From: Natrarchaeobius chitinivorans
GTDB taxonomy: Archaea > Halobacteriota > Halobacteria > Halobacteriales > Natrialbaceae
Direction: 5' to 3'
Assembly (NCBI RefSeq): GCF_003841505.1
Contig: NZ_REGA01000002.1
Location: 62,001 to 126,000, forward strand
Length of the DNA stretch: 64,000 nucleotides
Of this stretch, positions 43,530-51,883 are shown in pieces (position 1 is the stretch's first letter; every line of letters begins with the position of its first letter). The position numbers were made by a program, and so were the translations under genes. The notes below the pieces were generated by a model that did not search any database, was not told the origin of the DNA, and saw only the letters and a list, made by a program, of their open reading frames with translations.

Positions 43530-44342
43530 TTACTGTCTATTGATGTCCACCTTCTCGTCTGCGACGACTCGAGCGAAGTCCTGAGCGTCCGTGTACTGCT
43601 CGAGTTCCCGCACTTCGTCGTCACTCCAGCCCATCCGGCGTAGTTCCTCGCAGGCTTCTTCGTGACCGTCCTCACAGGCTTCACGAGCCCGGCGCGCTGC
43701 CTCTCCCTCGGCTCGCTCGATTGCCGCGATACGCTCGTCTTCCGCCGCGTCGGTGTCGTTCTCATCGAGGCGATCGCCCTGGATAGACTCGCGGTTGGCG
43801 TCGGCCAGCGAAACGTGTTCCGCCGGCTCGAGGCGGTGGTCGTAGATCGCCAGCCAGTCGTCGATCCCTTCCGTCTGGAGCGCGGCCTTTGCGCTCCTGG
43901 CGTGCATCACGTTCGTCCGCGTGAAGTCCAGACGGTTACGTTCAGACTTCGTGAGTGGCGTCTGTCCCGATCCTGACGCAGACGCCCTCGAGTCGGCTGC
44001 TTTTCCGGACACCAGCGTTTCCGTTGATAAGCTTGCATCTTCGGCGAGTACGATCACTGCCGATCGCCGATCGTCGCTCGGGGCCAGCTCGTCCTCGCCG
44101 ATCTGGTCGCGGATCGCGTTGGCGACGTCGCGGTCCGCGAACTCGTGGCGGCTGGTATCGCGAAAGCGCGCCAGTCCGAACCCTTCCTCGCGAAGCTGTG
44201 CGACCTCGTCGTCCGCGAGATCTTCCGGATCGACAGCGCCGGCGGGTCCGAGGTACTCCCAGTGGTGTTGGCCGTCACCGTAGGTGACGCGGTAGGCGTA
44301 CGGTCCTGAACCGTTGATGTACCGGGTTATGATCGTCGCCAT
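43530..44342 (-). CDS. Conserved pleolipovirus-type ORF downstream of the ATPase
   Basis: A 270-aa protein. The N-terminus MATIITRYINGSGPYAYRVTYGDGQHHWEYLGPAGAVDPEDLADDEVAQLREEGFG contains a compact beta domain. The remainder is helical and acidic, with RAEGEAARRAREACEDGHEEACEELRRMGWSDDEVRELEQYTDAQDF near the C-terminus. It starts three bases after the ATPase gene and ends the virion-type operon, the place of the ORF9-like gene in pleolipovirus genomes. The role in assembly is unknown. Confidence 0.65.
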   Translation of the reverse strand: MATIITRYINGSGPYAYRVTYGDGQHHWEYLGPAGAVDPEDLADDEVAQLREEGFGLARFRDTSRHEFADRDVANAIRDQIGEDELAPSDDRRSAVIVLAEDASLSTETLVSGKAADSRASASGSGQTPLTKSERNRLDFTRTNVMHARSAKAALQTEGIDDWLAIYDHRLEPAEHVSLADANRESIQGDRLDENDTDAAEDERIAAIERAEGEAARRAREACEDGHEEACEELRRMGWSDDEVRELEQYTDAQDFARVVADEKVDINRQ

Positions 44343-44345
44343 TGA

Positions 44346-45461
44346 TCAGTCCTCCTGCTCCTCGAGGCGGGGGTCGACATCACCGTCCCACTGGCTCCGG
44401 TGGTAGCGACAGAATCCGCTCTCGTGGCTCGTGAGCGCGTTGCAGTCGTCACCGTCGGATTTGACACCTCGACAGACGACCTCGTTGCTGGCGTCGTCCT
44501 CGTCGCCGCCAGCGGCGTCCTGGTACTCTTCCCAGTTCTTGACGAGTTTTCCCTTCTGGATCTGCTGGTGCGGGTTGTCTAAGTCCACGTCGAACGTCGC
44601 GAAGTAATTCGTATCCGCACCCCATACAGACGACGACGGGACATCGAAGAGTCCGCGGACCTTGAACCAGTGCTCTTCCTGGACGTAGGACTGCCAGCCC
44701 TCGTAGACCGTCGCGAGGTCGGCCATTCCCTCCGATGCCTTCCCGTCTTTCGTGATGACGACGTCGCTCTGTGTCCGCAAGATCGCCGCAATGTCGGTGT
44801 CGTGCTCGTGGCCGACGATAATCAGCCGGGTAGAGCCGCCCTGTCCCTTCCGGAGTGCGTTGATAAACTGACTGACTGTCTGGCGAACCTGACCGCCTGG
44901 GTTCGCGTGAGCGTTCATCTCCGTCGACCACTCGTCCATCAGCGCCACTTTCTCGCCCGGCGTGTCGCGAACCCACTCGAGCAACTCGCTCACCGTATCG
45001 ACGTAGGTCACGTCGTCGTGGTCGTCCGGCCCGCGGACGTTCGTCGCGATCTTGAGGTCTTCGTCGAACTCGCGCCAGAGTTCCTGTACGAGATTGATGC
45101 CAAAGACGGTCTTACCGGACCCCTTGGGACCCTTCAGAAGGATTTGCTGTGCCGCTGGCTTGCAGGCGTTGACAAGCCGTGAGTAGCCGGTGGCGTCGAT
45201 CCGCTGCTCACTGAGTCCCGTTGCGGCGTTCATCGACGCTACGTGACCTTCTTGGCGGGCCTTCCGAAGCATATCCGTCTCACTGGTCCGGCTCAACCCG
45301 TGCAAGAGCGGCGACGTGTCATCCTCGAGGCCGGCGCGCTCTGCGGCCAGCATCAGATTCCCGATCGCCTTCGAGTCGCTGAGCACGGCGTCGATATTCG
45401 CGTTGACGTCTCCCTCTCGAATCTTATCCGCCAGATCTGCGGCGTCGTATCCACTGCTCAT
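44346..45461 (-). CDS. P-loop ATPase of the virion operon (VP8-like)
   Basis: A 371-aa protein. Walker A GPKGSGKT is at residues 111-118; Walker B KVALMDEW has Asp176-Glu177; a sensor-like RLIIVGHEHDTD lies at 212-223. It resembles the putative ATPase conserved in pleolipoviruses, probably used in assembly or DNA handling. The C-terminal 50 residues contain C-x9-C-x10-C-x2-H (CRGVKSDGDDCNA ... GFCRYH), like DUF5763-type zinc knuckles. It overlaps the upstream membrane-protein gene by 4 bp. Confidence 0.75.
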   Translation of the reverse strand: MSSGYDAADLADKIREGDVNANIDAVLSDSKAIGNLMLAAERAGLEDDTSPLLHGLSRTSETDMLRKARQEGHVASMNAATGLSEQRIDATGYSRLVNACKPAAQQILLKGPKGSGKTVFGINLVQELWREFDEDLKIATNVRGPDDHDDVTYVDTVSELLEWVRDTPGEKVALMDEWSTEMNAHANPGGQVRQTVSQFINALRKGQGGSTRLIIVGHEHDTDIAAILRTQSDVVITKDGKASEGMADLATVYEGWQSYVQEEHWFKVRGLFDVPSSSVWGADTNYFATFDVDLDNPHQQIQKGKLVKNWEEYQDAAGGDEDDASNEVVCRGVKSDGDDCNALTSHESGFCRYHRSQWDGDVDPRLEEQED

Positions 45462-46918
45462 GTATCTGCCTCCGCTTCTTCGTCTTCGTCGTCCTCTTCC
45501 TCCGGATCCTGGTATTCGACTTCTTCTCCATCGTCACCGCCGTAGAACCCCTCGAAGCGGGTTCCGCTGGCAGCGCGAGCGAGAATACCGTCGACCGGGT
45601 TCTCGTCGACGGTCATGATGTGGCGAAGCTCTTTGTCCACGGCTCGAGCCGAGCCAGTGTCGCTGGCGATCGAGATCGCGGGCATCGCCGAGAGGATCGA
45701 CCGAAGCATGTTGCTCTCGTCGCGCAGAATCTCTCGGTTTCCGTCGATCTTCGAGCGCTCGGAAATGAGTTCGAAGTCGTCGGCCAGCCCGGGCCATGTG
45801 CCCCGCGCTTCGTTCTTCGACGGATCGAACGCCTCGACGACGTGGAGCCGACCGCCTGGTGCCGAGGTATCCGTCGCGGCGCCGTCGACCTCCATCTCAG
45901 AGATCCGATCCGGCGAGCCGGAGTACAGCGCCACGCCGTAGTTGCCGTCGCCCAGCTCGTCGCGATCGTCGCCGCCCTCGAGGCCGTCGCCGTCCTGTAT
46001 CGCTTCGACCATCTCCGAGAGGCCGCCGTTCGCACCTAACGCCTCTTCGATCACGTCGCGAGCGTCAGCTGATAGCACGAACTCTTTGTCCGGCGACCAG
46101 AGGCGTTTCGCCAGGACGTAGACCGGCACGAGCATCAGGAGGAACGCGGCGAATGCGCCGACGACGATCACGCGCATGGCGTCCGACAGCGACATCCAGG
46201 CTTCGATAGGACCGGGTGCCCGACCGAACCACCAAGCCATCGCGTAGGCCATCAGCAGCGCGTTCGTGAGCACCAGCGTCTTGTTTTCGGCGACGAATCG
46301 CTTTACCTTGTCAACGAACCCGTCAACTGGCTCTTTTTCGACTTTGATACGTTCCTCGCTGGTCAGTTCTTTGTACGTATTCTCGTGTTTCCGCCGCAAG
46401 CTGGTCACGACAATCGCGAGCGCAACCACCGGCCCGATCGCGCCGGAGATCGTCGCCCACTGGACGATCTGAACGGTCGGCTGACTCTGCAAGATCGTCA
46501 GGATTCCCACGTCGCCGTGATACTGATAGCCGTCCTGTGCCGTCGTGATCGCGACCGCTTCGTCGCCGCGGAGTCGTATCTCGATCGTCTCCGAACCGAC
46601 CACCCGCGTTGTGGTCATCGCGAACCGTCCCTCGCCGCTGAACCCGGCGTCGGAGACAGCGACCGCCTCGCTTCCGGGTCCGTCGACGGCGACAGTGACG
46701 TACGCGCGACCGTCGTCAAACTCGACGTTGGTAAGCTTCGCGTCCGACTCGGCGAAATCGTGGATTACGGTGCTCTCGTTGCTCGATTCATTCCCGTCAG
46801 CGACCGCGACGCCGCTCGAGGCCGCGACGATCGCGACGATCGCGACGGCCAGGAGCAGCGCGAGCCGCCTCGTTGGTAACTCCGGCAGTGTCGTTGGTGG
46901 ATTGGCATTTGAAAACAT
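45458..46918 (-). CDS. Multi-TM virion-operon protein (ORF7-like)
   Basis: A 486-aa protein starting MFSNANPPTTLPELPTRR, with GGTGAT six bases upstream of the ATG at 46918. A signal-like helix (about 19-42) precedes a small beta domain with sequons, then a TM helix (about 150-172), a pair of TM helices (about 212-232 and 245-270), and a long cytoplasmic acidic region of some 200 residues. The order spike, small TM protein, this protein, ATPase matches pleolipovirus gene order. Likely a virion or assembly membrane protein. Confidence 0.7.
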   Translation of the reverse strand: MFSNANPPTTLPELPTRRLALLLAVAIVAIVAASSGVAVADGNESSNESTVIHDFAESDAKLTNVEFDDGRAYVTVAVDGPGSEAVAVSDAGFSGEGRFAMTTTRVVGSETIEIRLRGDEAVAITTAQDGYQYHGDVGILTILQSQPTVQIVQWATISGAIGPVVALAIVVTSLRRKHENTYKELTSEERIKVEKEPVDGFVDKVKRFVAENKTLVLTNALLMAYAMAWWFGRAPGPIEAWMSLSDAMRVIVVGAFAAFLLMLVPVYVLAKRLWSPDKEFVLSADARDVIEEALGANGGLSEMVEAIQDGDGLEGGDDRDELGDGNYGVALYSGSPDRISEMEVDGAATDTSAPGGRLHVVEAFDPSKNEARGTWPGLADDFELISERSKIDGNREILRDESNMLRSILSAMPAISIASDTGSARAVDKELRHIMTVDENPVDGILARAASGTRFEGFYGGDDGEEVEYQDPEEEDDEDEEAEADT

Positions 46919-46931
46919 GGGTATCACCGGC

Positions 46932-47087
46932 TCAAAGGCCAATTAGTGAGCGGAGCAAGTCCTGAAGCATCTGCATCGGATCGATCGCGCCGCCGCCGAT
47001 CGCGAGCATGAGCAACCCGCCGACGAAGCCGATCGTGACGAGTACCGGCAGCATCGCACGTAGCGCGTAGAGTAGTGGCAGCGCCAT
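46932..47087 (-). CDS. 51-aa small membrane protein (ORF6-like)
   Basis: MALPLLYALRAMLPVLVTIG then FVGGLLMLAIGGGAIDPMQM: one or two short TM helices and a basic/amphipathic end LQDLLRSLIGL. The ATG shares one base with the TGA of the spike gene, so it is translated by coupling. The position between spike and multi-TM protein is that of the small ORF6 membrane protein in pleolipoviruses. Confidence 0.7.
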   Translation of the reverse strand: MALPLLYALRAMLPVLVTIGFVGGLLMLAIGGGAIDPMQMLQDLLRSLIGL

Positions 47088-48964
47088 CACGAATCACCCA
47101 TGAGCGCCGCTGCCGCCGTCGACAGGATCAGTGCAGCCAACCCGCCAATCAGCCAGATGTCGTCCACGCCACCGCTGCCACCGCCGCCGAGCGACTGTTC
47201 CTCGAGGTCTTGGACAGTGACGTACCGTTCTTCTCGTTCGTGTGCTCGATCAACTGACCGAGCAGGGTCACGCGTGACGGTTTCGTAGCTGCTTAGTTCG
47301 TACGTCGTATCGTCGTCGCCGTCGACCTCGAGCAGCGTGATCTCGTCGCCATCGGAGAACGAGCGGCGTTCGTACTCGTCACCAGACACAAAGCCGAACT
47401 GTGCGTGATGGAAGTGTTCCCCCGCTGTGAGCGTTGTTCCGGTGGGGACACCGGCAGACAACTCACCTTCTGGATCGACGTCGATCGAGACAGGTTCGTC
47501 GACGTCAACGCCACCCTCGAGTTCATCGGCCGTGAACTCGTGAACTTCGTCGCCGTCGTCGACGAGGTAGATCGAGTCGGGCATCAGCGAGTGGTCGAAG
47601 ACGACGAGTTCGCCGTCTTCGTGCTCGTACTGGAAGTCGTGGAGTTGGGTGAAGTCCCAGTCGGGGAACAGGTGCCCCGTTCGCTCCATGCCGTTGATGT
47701 CGATTGTGACCTCTGTCTCGACGTCGGGTGGGGCTGCAAGTCCGAGAGTGAGTGACTGCGCGGCGAGAATATTGAAGTCCTCACCGTCACCGATCTCGCC
47801 CGCCATGTCGAACGCGGAGACGAGATCGACGTCCTCGATGTCGCCTGCGGTGACGGCATCGAGGGCTTGGTACACATAGTCGTTTATCTCGCTCTCGACC
47901 GTGTCCTCGACAGTCTGGATGGCGTCAACGATCGGGTTCCAGGTCTCGTCAAGACGGAAAATGGGAATCCACTCGTCGTCCGAGATTTCTTCTTTTCCGT
48001 CTTCGTAGTACGAGCCGCCTTCGGTAACGATGGTGTCGCCGTACTCCGACGGCATATCGTCCGTCCGGCTTTCGAACTCGTCAGGGAACGGAGACAGCGT
48101 GACGTAGGCGTCGTTGAAATAATCGTCGTAACTTCCAGACTGTCGCCATTCGGCAGTGATTCGGTAGTACGGCTCTGTTTCGCCAGTTGGTAGTTCATAG
48201 TCGACGACGTCGAACATGAGCGTGTGCCACTGGATCGCCGACCCCTCTCGGTCGGGAAGGCAGCCCTCAGATGAGATAACGTACCTGTTGTGCAGGTCGT
48301 TATCTGTCGTCCCGAGACTGATGTCTTCTGACGGTTCGGTGACGGCTTCGCCTTCGACGTGGTCGACGGTCTCGAACTCGATGTCTTCCTCAGCGAACTG
48401 GAGGAAAACTGATGCAACGTCGGCAGCGTACTCATTCCACTGGCGTAGCGTGTTTCGGTACCGTGTGTCGAGACGTTCCCGTGCTTCATGCCGGGCAGAC
48501 TCGAGGATCTCTTGATCTGAGGTTCCGTCTTGGAGTTCTCGGAACATCCACGTATCGACTTCCGACCAAATCGCACGCGAGAGCGCAGATGCGTCTGGGT
48601 CGCCGGGTTGGACCCAGTTTCCGACTTCGGTGAGCAAAGAGTCGTCGACGTGGCGATCGAGCATATCGAAGGTGTCGTAGATCCGCCAGTGCTGGTTGAC
48701 CTTCGACATGTCGTCTACCTCGTCTTTGTCGTAGCCCGACGAGAACAGACCGTCCCAGTTGTCTGTCGCCCAGCGCCAGCCCTGTTGTGCGATCGAGCCT
48801 TCCCAAAACCCGCCACCGTAATCGCATTCGTCGAGAGTGTCACACGCCGTGACAGAGCCAGACTGTGTGGCGAGGATAGCTGCGGCCGTTGTGCCAGCGC
48901 GGAGCATCATCTCACGCCGCGCGAGAAGGCACTGTCCGGGTTGATAAACATCAGAATCGCCCAT
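47087..48964 (-). CDS. Spike-like virion surface protein (VP4-like)
   Basis: A 625-aa protein. The N-terminus ARREMMLRAGTTAAAILATQ is a Tat-type signal. A helical N-terminal domain (residues 50-200, with FWEGSIAQQGWRW and a coiled-coil RLDTRYRNTLRQWNEYA) is followed by beta-rich domains. The C-terminus GGGGSGGVDDIWLIGGLAALILSTAAAALM is a Gly-rich stalk and TM anchor. Size, topology and operon position agree with the membrane-anchored spike of pleolipoviruses, which binds host cells and drives fusion. Family similarity is inferred from architecture. Confidence 0.75.
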   Translation of the reverse strand: MGDSDVYQPGQCLLARREMMLRAGTTAAAILATQSGSVTACDTLDECDYGGGFWEGSIAQQGWRWATDNWDGLFSSGYDKDEVDDMSKVNQHWRIYDTFDMLDRHVDDSLLTEVGNWVQPGDPDASALSRAIWSEVDTWMFRELQDGTSDQEILESARHEARERLDTRYRNTLRQWNEYAADVASVFLQFAEEDIEFETVDHVEGEAVTEPSEDISLGTTDNDLHNRYVISSEGCLPDREGSAIQWHTLMFDVVDYELPTGETEPYYRITAEWRQSGSYDDYFNDAYVTLSPFPDEFESRTDDMPSEYGDTIVTEGGSYYEDGKEEISDDEWIPIFRLDETWNPIVDAIQTVEDTVESEINDYVYQALDAVTAGDIEDVDLVSAFDMAGEIGDGEDFNILAAQSLTLGLAAPPDVETEVTIDINGMERTGHLFPDWDFTQLHDFQYEHEDGELVVFDHSLMPDSIYLVDDGDEVHEFTADELEGGVDVDEPVSIDVDPEGELSAGVPTGTTLTAGEHFHHAQFGFVSGDEYERRSFSDGDEITLLEVDGDDDTTYELSSYETVTRDPARSVDRAHEREERYVTVQDLEEQSLGGGGSGGVDDIWLIGGLAALILSTAAAALMGDS

Positions 48965-48966
48965 TC

Positions 48967-49545
48967 TTAGTTCCTCCGTGCAGCCAGCAGACCAGCGACG
49001 AGCAACGCCTTGACCGCGACCACGAGGCCGAAGCCAGGCAACGAATCGGCACCGCCACCACCGCCGCCGATCAGTCCGCCGTCCAGGCGAGCGACCGATT
49101 CAATCGCATCGTCGTCACCGTCGACAACGACCGTGTACGTCTCGCCGAACTCGAGGCCGTCGTAGTCGCTCCAGTCGAAGGTCGACGAAATTGTCTGGCC
49201 TGCATCCGCCTCGATCGTGTCCTCTTCTACGGGGACGCTTTCGTTGCCGTCTCCGTCGTACTCATCAGCATCGTAGAACGACACGTCCGCCGTTGCATCC
49301 GCGTCGTCGATCGAGTCGTTGAACGCGACCTCGAGCTCGAGCGGGTCGTCGCTCGATTCGTAGGTGACGTTTTCGACGAGGATCGGTTCGTCGCCCTCTT
49401 CTGCCGCACCGACTGCGGAGAGCCCGACGACGAGAAACGCCAGGAGCAACAGCCCGACGGTGACCGCGACGAGCAAGCCACCGACGCGCGTCGTTGTGTT
49501 CGAATACCCGGTACCGACCGCCCGTGAGTTATCAACGAGTGACAT
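48967..49545 (-). CDS. Virion-operon surface protein with PGF-CTERM signal
   Basis: A 192-aa protein. N-terminal TM/signal at about 22-45 (VGGLLVAVTVGLLLLAFLVVG), an acidic beta-sandwich-like ectodomain (about 50-160) with sequons (ENVTY, GNESV), a Gly-rich spacer (GGLIGGGGGGADS), then PGFGLVVAVKALLVAGLLAARR, a textbook PGF-CTERM signal (PGF, hydrophobic helix, basic end). Host archaeosortase A would cut at PGF and attach lipid. It ends two bases before the spike gene, so it is cotranscribed. A second envelope protein or spike partner is likely. Confidence 0.7.
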   Translation of the reverse strand: MSLVDNSRAVGTGYSNTTTRVGGLLVAVTVGLLLLAFLVVGLSAVGAAEEGDEPILVENVTYESSDDPLELEVAFNDSIDDADATADVSFYDADEYDGDGNESVPVEEDTIEADAGQTISSTFDWSDYDGLEFGETYTVVVDGDDDAIESVARLDGGLIGGGGGGADSLPGFGLVVAVKALLVAGLLAARRN

Positions 49546-49574
49546 TGTATTGGTTGAGATCCAGTGTTTCAGCG

Positions 49575-49781
49575 CTATTCTCCGGGGTATTCGACGACTC
49601 CGGCGGTCTGTGCGATGTCGTAGACGCCCAGGATGAACACGAGGGTGCCGAGCATGACGCCGCCCTCAGTGCCGAGCGCATCGAAGAGCGTCCAGTCCGC
49701 CAGGACGTACGGAAGCCACAGGATGGTGAGCAAGGCCAGGAAGCCCGATACCGCCTTTTGTGATGTTGGACAGTCTGCCAT
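49575..49781 (-). CDS. 68-aa two-TM membrane protein, first gene of the virion operon
   Basis: MADCPTSQKAVSGFLALLTI, with TM helices at about 11-29 and 41-60 (GVMLGTLVFILGVYDIAQTAGV). First gene of the leftward operon; a TTTTTATC box on the minus strand lies about 40 bp upstream. It occupies the position of the internal membrane protein VP3 in related viruses, although it is shorter than usual. Confidence 0.65.
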   Translation of the reverse strand: MADCPTSQKAVSGFLALLTILWLPYVLADWTLFDALGTEGGVMLGTLVFILGVYDIAQTAGVVEYPGE

Positions 49782-49838
49782 GTGCGGACGCCGGTCGAAC
49801 CCGTCCGTTGATAAATCTGATAAAAACCTATCTTCTCC

Positions 49839-49860
49839 CTTGGCGAAACCTTGGCGAAAC
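49839..49860. promoter_or_regulatory. Tandem 11-bp direct repeat between divergent provirus promoters
   Basis: Two adjacent copies of CTTGGCGAAAC (49839-49849 and 49850-49860). They lie between the TTTTTATC box of the leftward virion operon and the CTTTATACC box (49875-49883) of the rightward AbrB-like gene. The placement is that of an operator able to control both transcripts. Confidence 0.7.
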
Positions 49861-49904
49861 CGATAGTCACCAACCTTTATACCAAGGCGGGTTGCCCGCC
49901 GGAT

Positions 49905-50090
49905 ATGGCACTGAACAAAATACGCCGGTTGGACCGCAATTCGTTCGGGATCACGCTCCCGAAAGACGACCTCCGCGTCGAGGGGCTACTCGACGAGAAC
50001 GGTGAACTCAGAGACGATCAGCACGTCCACATTCGTCACGTCGGCGACGGTGAATGGAGCCTCGAGCGCGTCGAGGAGATCGAAGCGTGA
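49905..50090 (+). CDS. AbrB/MazE-like small regulator
   Basis: A 61-aa protein. MALNKIRRLDRNSFGITLPK, then DDLRVEGLLDENGELRDDQHVHIRHVGDGEWSLERVEEIE, fits the swapped-hairpin AbrB fold (NSFGITLPKD at the hairpin). TATA CTTTATACC is about 27 bp upstream, so the mRNA is leaderless. Divergent from the virion operon across the tandem operator, it is a candidate switch regulator. Confidence 0.65.
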   Translation: MALNKIRRLDRNSFGITLPKDDLRVEGLLDENGELRDDQHVHIRHVGDGEWSLERVEEIEA

Positions 50091-50335
50091 GCCAGAACTG
50101 TGAAAGGGGGTCCTCGAGGCCGACCCCACGGGGTTGCTCGCGAATGTATACAGAAACCTCGATGTATGCACCGTCGGGGCTTGGGTCGCGGTTCGAGGTG
50201 CATCAAATCGGAGTTGATCTGGTGGGCCTCCGCGCCGATCACTACGGACTGCGAACCCCCTTACTTAAAGAATCGACCGGTCGCTCACCCGCGAACGACG
50301 TAAACCAACCCCCCGTGCATACACCCGCTTAAACC

Positions 50336-50593
50336 GTGACCAAGCGAACCAGCCTCAAGTTGACCGACGAACGACAGCGAAAACTCGAGCGCGCCAGCGA
50401 GATCGTCGCCGCCGACGAGCACGACGATCCGCCGATGTCCGTCGTGATCGACGCGGCGTTGGAGAACCTGATCGAACACGAACGGAATCTCGACGACGCT
50501 CGAGGCGAGTTGGATCCGGAAACGATCCAGCGATTCAACACCTCGGTTGTCGGACTTCGCTATCGGACTTCGGTCGTGAGCAAGTGGAGATAG
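50336..50593 (+). CDS. Ribbon-helix-helix protein
   Basis: An 85-aa protein from the GTG at 50336. TKRTSLKLTDERQRKLERASEIVAADEHDDPPMSVVIDAALENLIEHERNLDD has the strand-helix-helix pattern with SVVIDAALENL as the second helix. The C-terminal 35 residues are basic. It is probably a provirus transcription or segregation regulator. It runs towards the pilin genes. Confidence 0.7.
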   Translation: MTKRTSLKLTDERQRKLERASEIVAADEHDDPPMSVVIDAALENLIEHERNLDDARGELDPETIQRFNTSVVGLRYRTSVVSKWR

Positions 50594-50639
50594 CGAAACT
50601 CGTCAGTACCGCTTCGAAAAGGCAGAAAGAAGGGGAGAA

Positions 50640-51077
50640 TTAGCTAAAATCGTAGTCTTCGCTGGTAATCAACGTCTCTTGCTCACCAGCCACGCCGACC
50701 GCCACGATCGTCCCGTCTTTCCCGGCGGGCTCGAGATCGTCCTTTTCGATTCGGACGCTGTCGCCGGTCTCGAGTTCGCGGAGGTCGTCTTCATCCAGAT
50801 TGTTCGGCCCACTATTGTCTAGGTTGTCGTAGGGATCACCAGTGATGTTGATGTGATCGGCGTTCCCGAGCGTCGTCACCTGGACATCGAGATACTGCGG
50901 ATCGTGCTGGACGGTGATCGAGACACCGGCTTGGATTTCTTCGTCGATGTCACTGCCAATATCGAGGACCAGCCCCGCGACGACGGCCGCCAGGATGACG
51001 GTAATCGCAACGACGAGAATGACGCCAACAACAGGAGAGATAGCCCGGCTGTTTTGTCTATACGTGAATCTATTCAT
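50640..51077 (-). CDS. PilA-like type IV pilin 1
   Basis: A 145-aa protein. [31 protein letters not shown] is the conserved haloarchaeal PilA H-domain behind a prepilin-peptidase cleavage site (residues about 10-40). The pilin head contains VQVTTLGNADHINITGDPYDN and ends ETLITSEDYDFS. It is the second of two tandem pilin genes (33 bp apart). Unusual cargo for a provirus; it could alter host pili, receptor display or exclusion. Confidence 0.8.
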   Translation of the reverse strand: MNRFTYRQNSRAISPVVGVILVVAITVILAAVVAGLVLDIGSDIDEEIQAGVSITVQHDPQYLDVQVTTLGNADHINITGDPYDNLDNSGPNNLDEDDLRELETGDSVRIEKDDLEPAGKDGTIVAVGVAGEQETLITSEDYDFS

Positions 51078-51109
51078 GTGGGTAAAATAAGCAGGTATAG
51101 GGGGATTAT

Positions 51110-51550
51110 TTATCCGAAGGTGTAACTTTCACTCCCGACCTGTGTTTGTGTGTCGGACTCTTCGATGACTGCGACAGCAGTCACAGTTCCATTTTCTTCA
51201 TCAAGATAATCATGGGGTCCTCCACTAACGCTCATGGTTATAGTATCACCAACTACCATTTCTGAGATGTTGTCTTCATTCTCTACCACATCCCCACTCA
51301 GGTTAACATGATCTGAATTCCCCAACGACGTAATTTCGACGTGAACCTCTTCTGCACTTTCATCCACTTCAATTGTCACACCTGCCTGTGCCTCCTGACC
51401 AACACTCCCACCGAGGTCGAGTACGAACGCAGCTATCACAGCCGCGAGAATGACTGTGATGGCGACCATCAGTATAACTCCGATGACTGGTGACACTGCC
51501 CGTTCCTGTTCGTCTCCCACGAGTTTGCTTTGGATTAGTTTTGCATCCAT
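51110..51550 (-). CDS. PilA-like type IV pilin 2
   Basis: A 146-aa protein from the ATG at 51550 ([18 protein letters not shown]). [29 protein letters not shown] is identical in type to the chromosomal PilA H-domain. The head contains [19 protein letters not shown], with clear similarity to the neighbouring pilin, so the pair arose by duplication. Base composition is lower in GC than the core provirus genes. The longer frame from 51,640 adds a non-pilin N-terminus and is rejected. Confidence 0.8.
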   Translation of the reverse strand: MDAKLIQSKLVGDEQERAVSPVIGVILMVAITVILAAVIAAFVLDLGGSVGQEAQAGVTIEVDESAEEVHVEITSLGNSDHVNLSGDVVENEDNISEMVVGDTITMSVSGGPHDYLDEENGTVTAVAVIEESDTQTQVGSESYTFG

Positions 51551-51883
51551 TGTATATCCAGCACCCAAACGGTCAGAAGGGTTATGCCGTTTGACGTGTA
51601 TGGATAACACGTCGCGCTTGGGGATTGGGGGTCCAACCACAACCCGGCGCGCCCTTTTACCGTCGAGTTCGGTGCTGGTAGTTACCAGTGGTTGCGGGGT
51701 ATATATAATTACCCGATAGTGTATATTCTCTCAAAATTAACTGTCTAATATCGGTTTCAGATGTGATAATCAAGGCTCTCCAGACGGGTTACAGCACCCG
51801 ATTGAACCGATGCAGTACGGCGATTTTCCGAAAGAATCTAATCCATCGTCACCTCTTTCACAATTCCATCTCAAGACTTCCCT

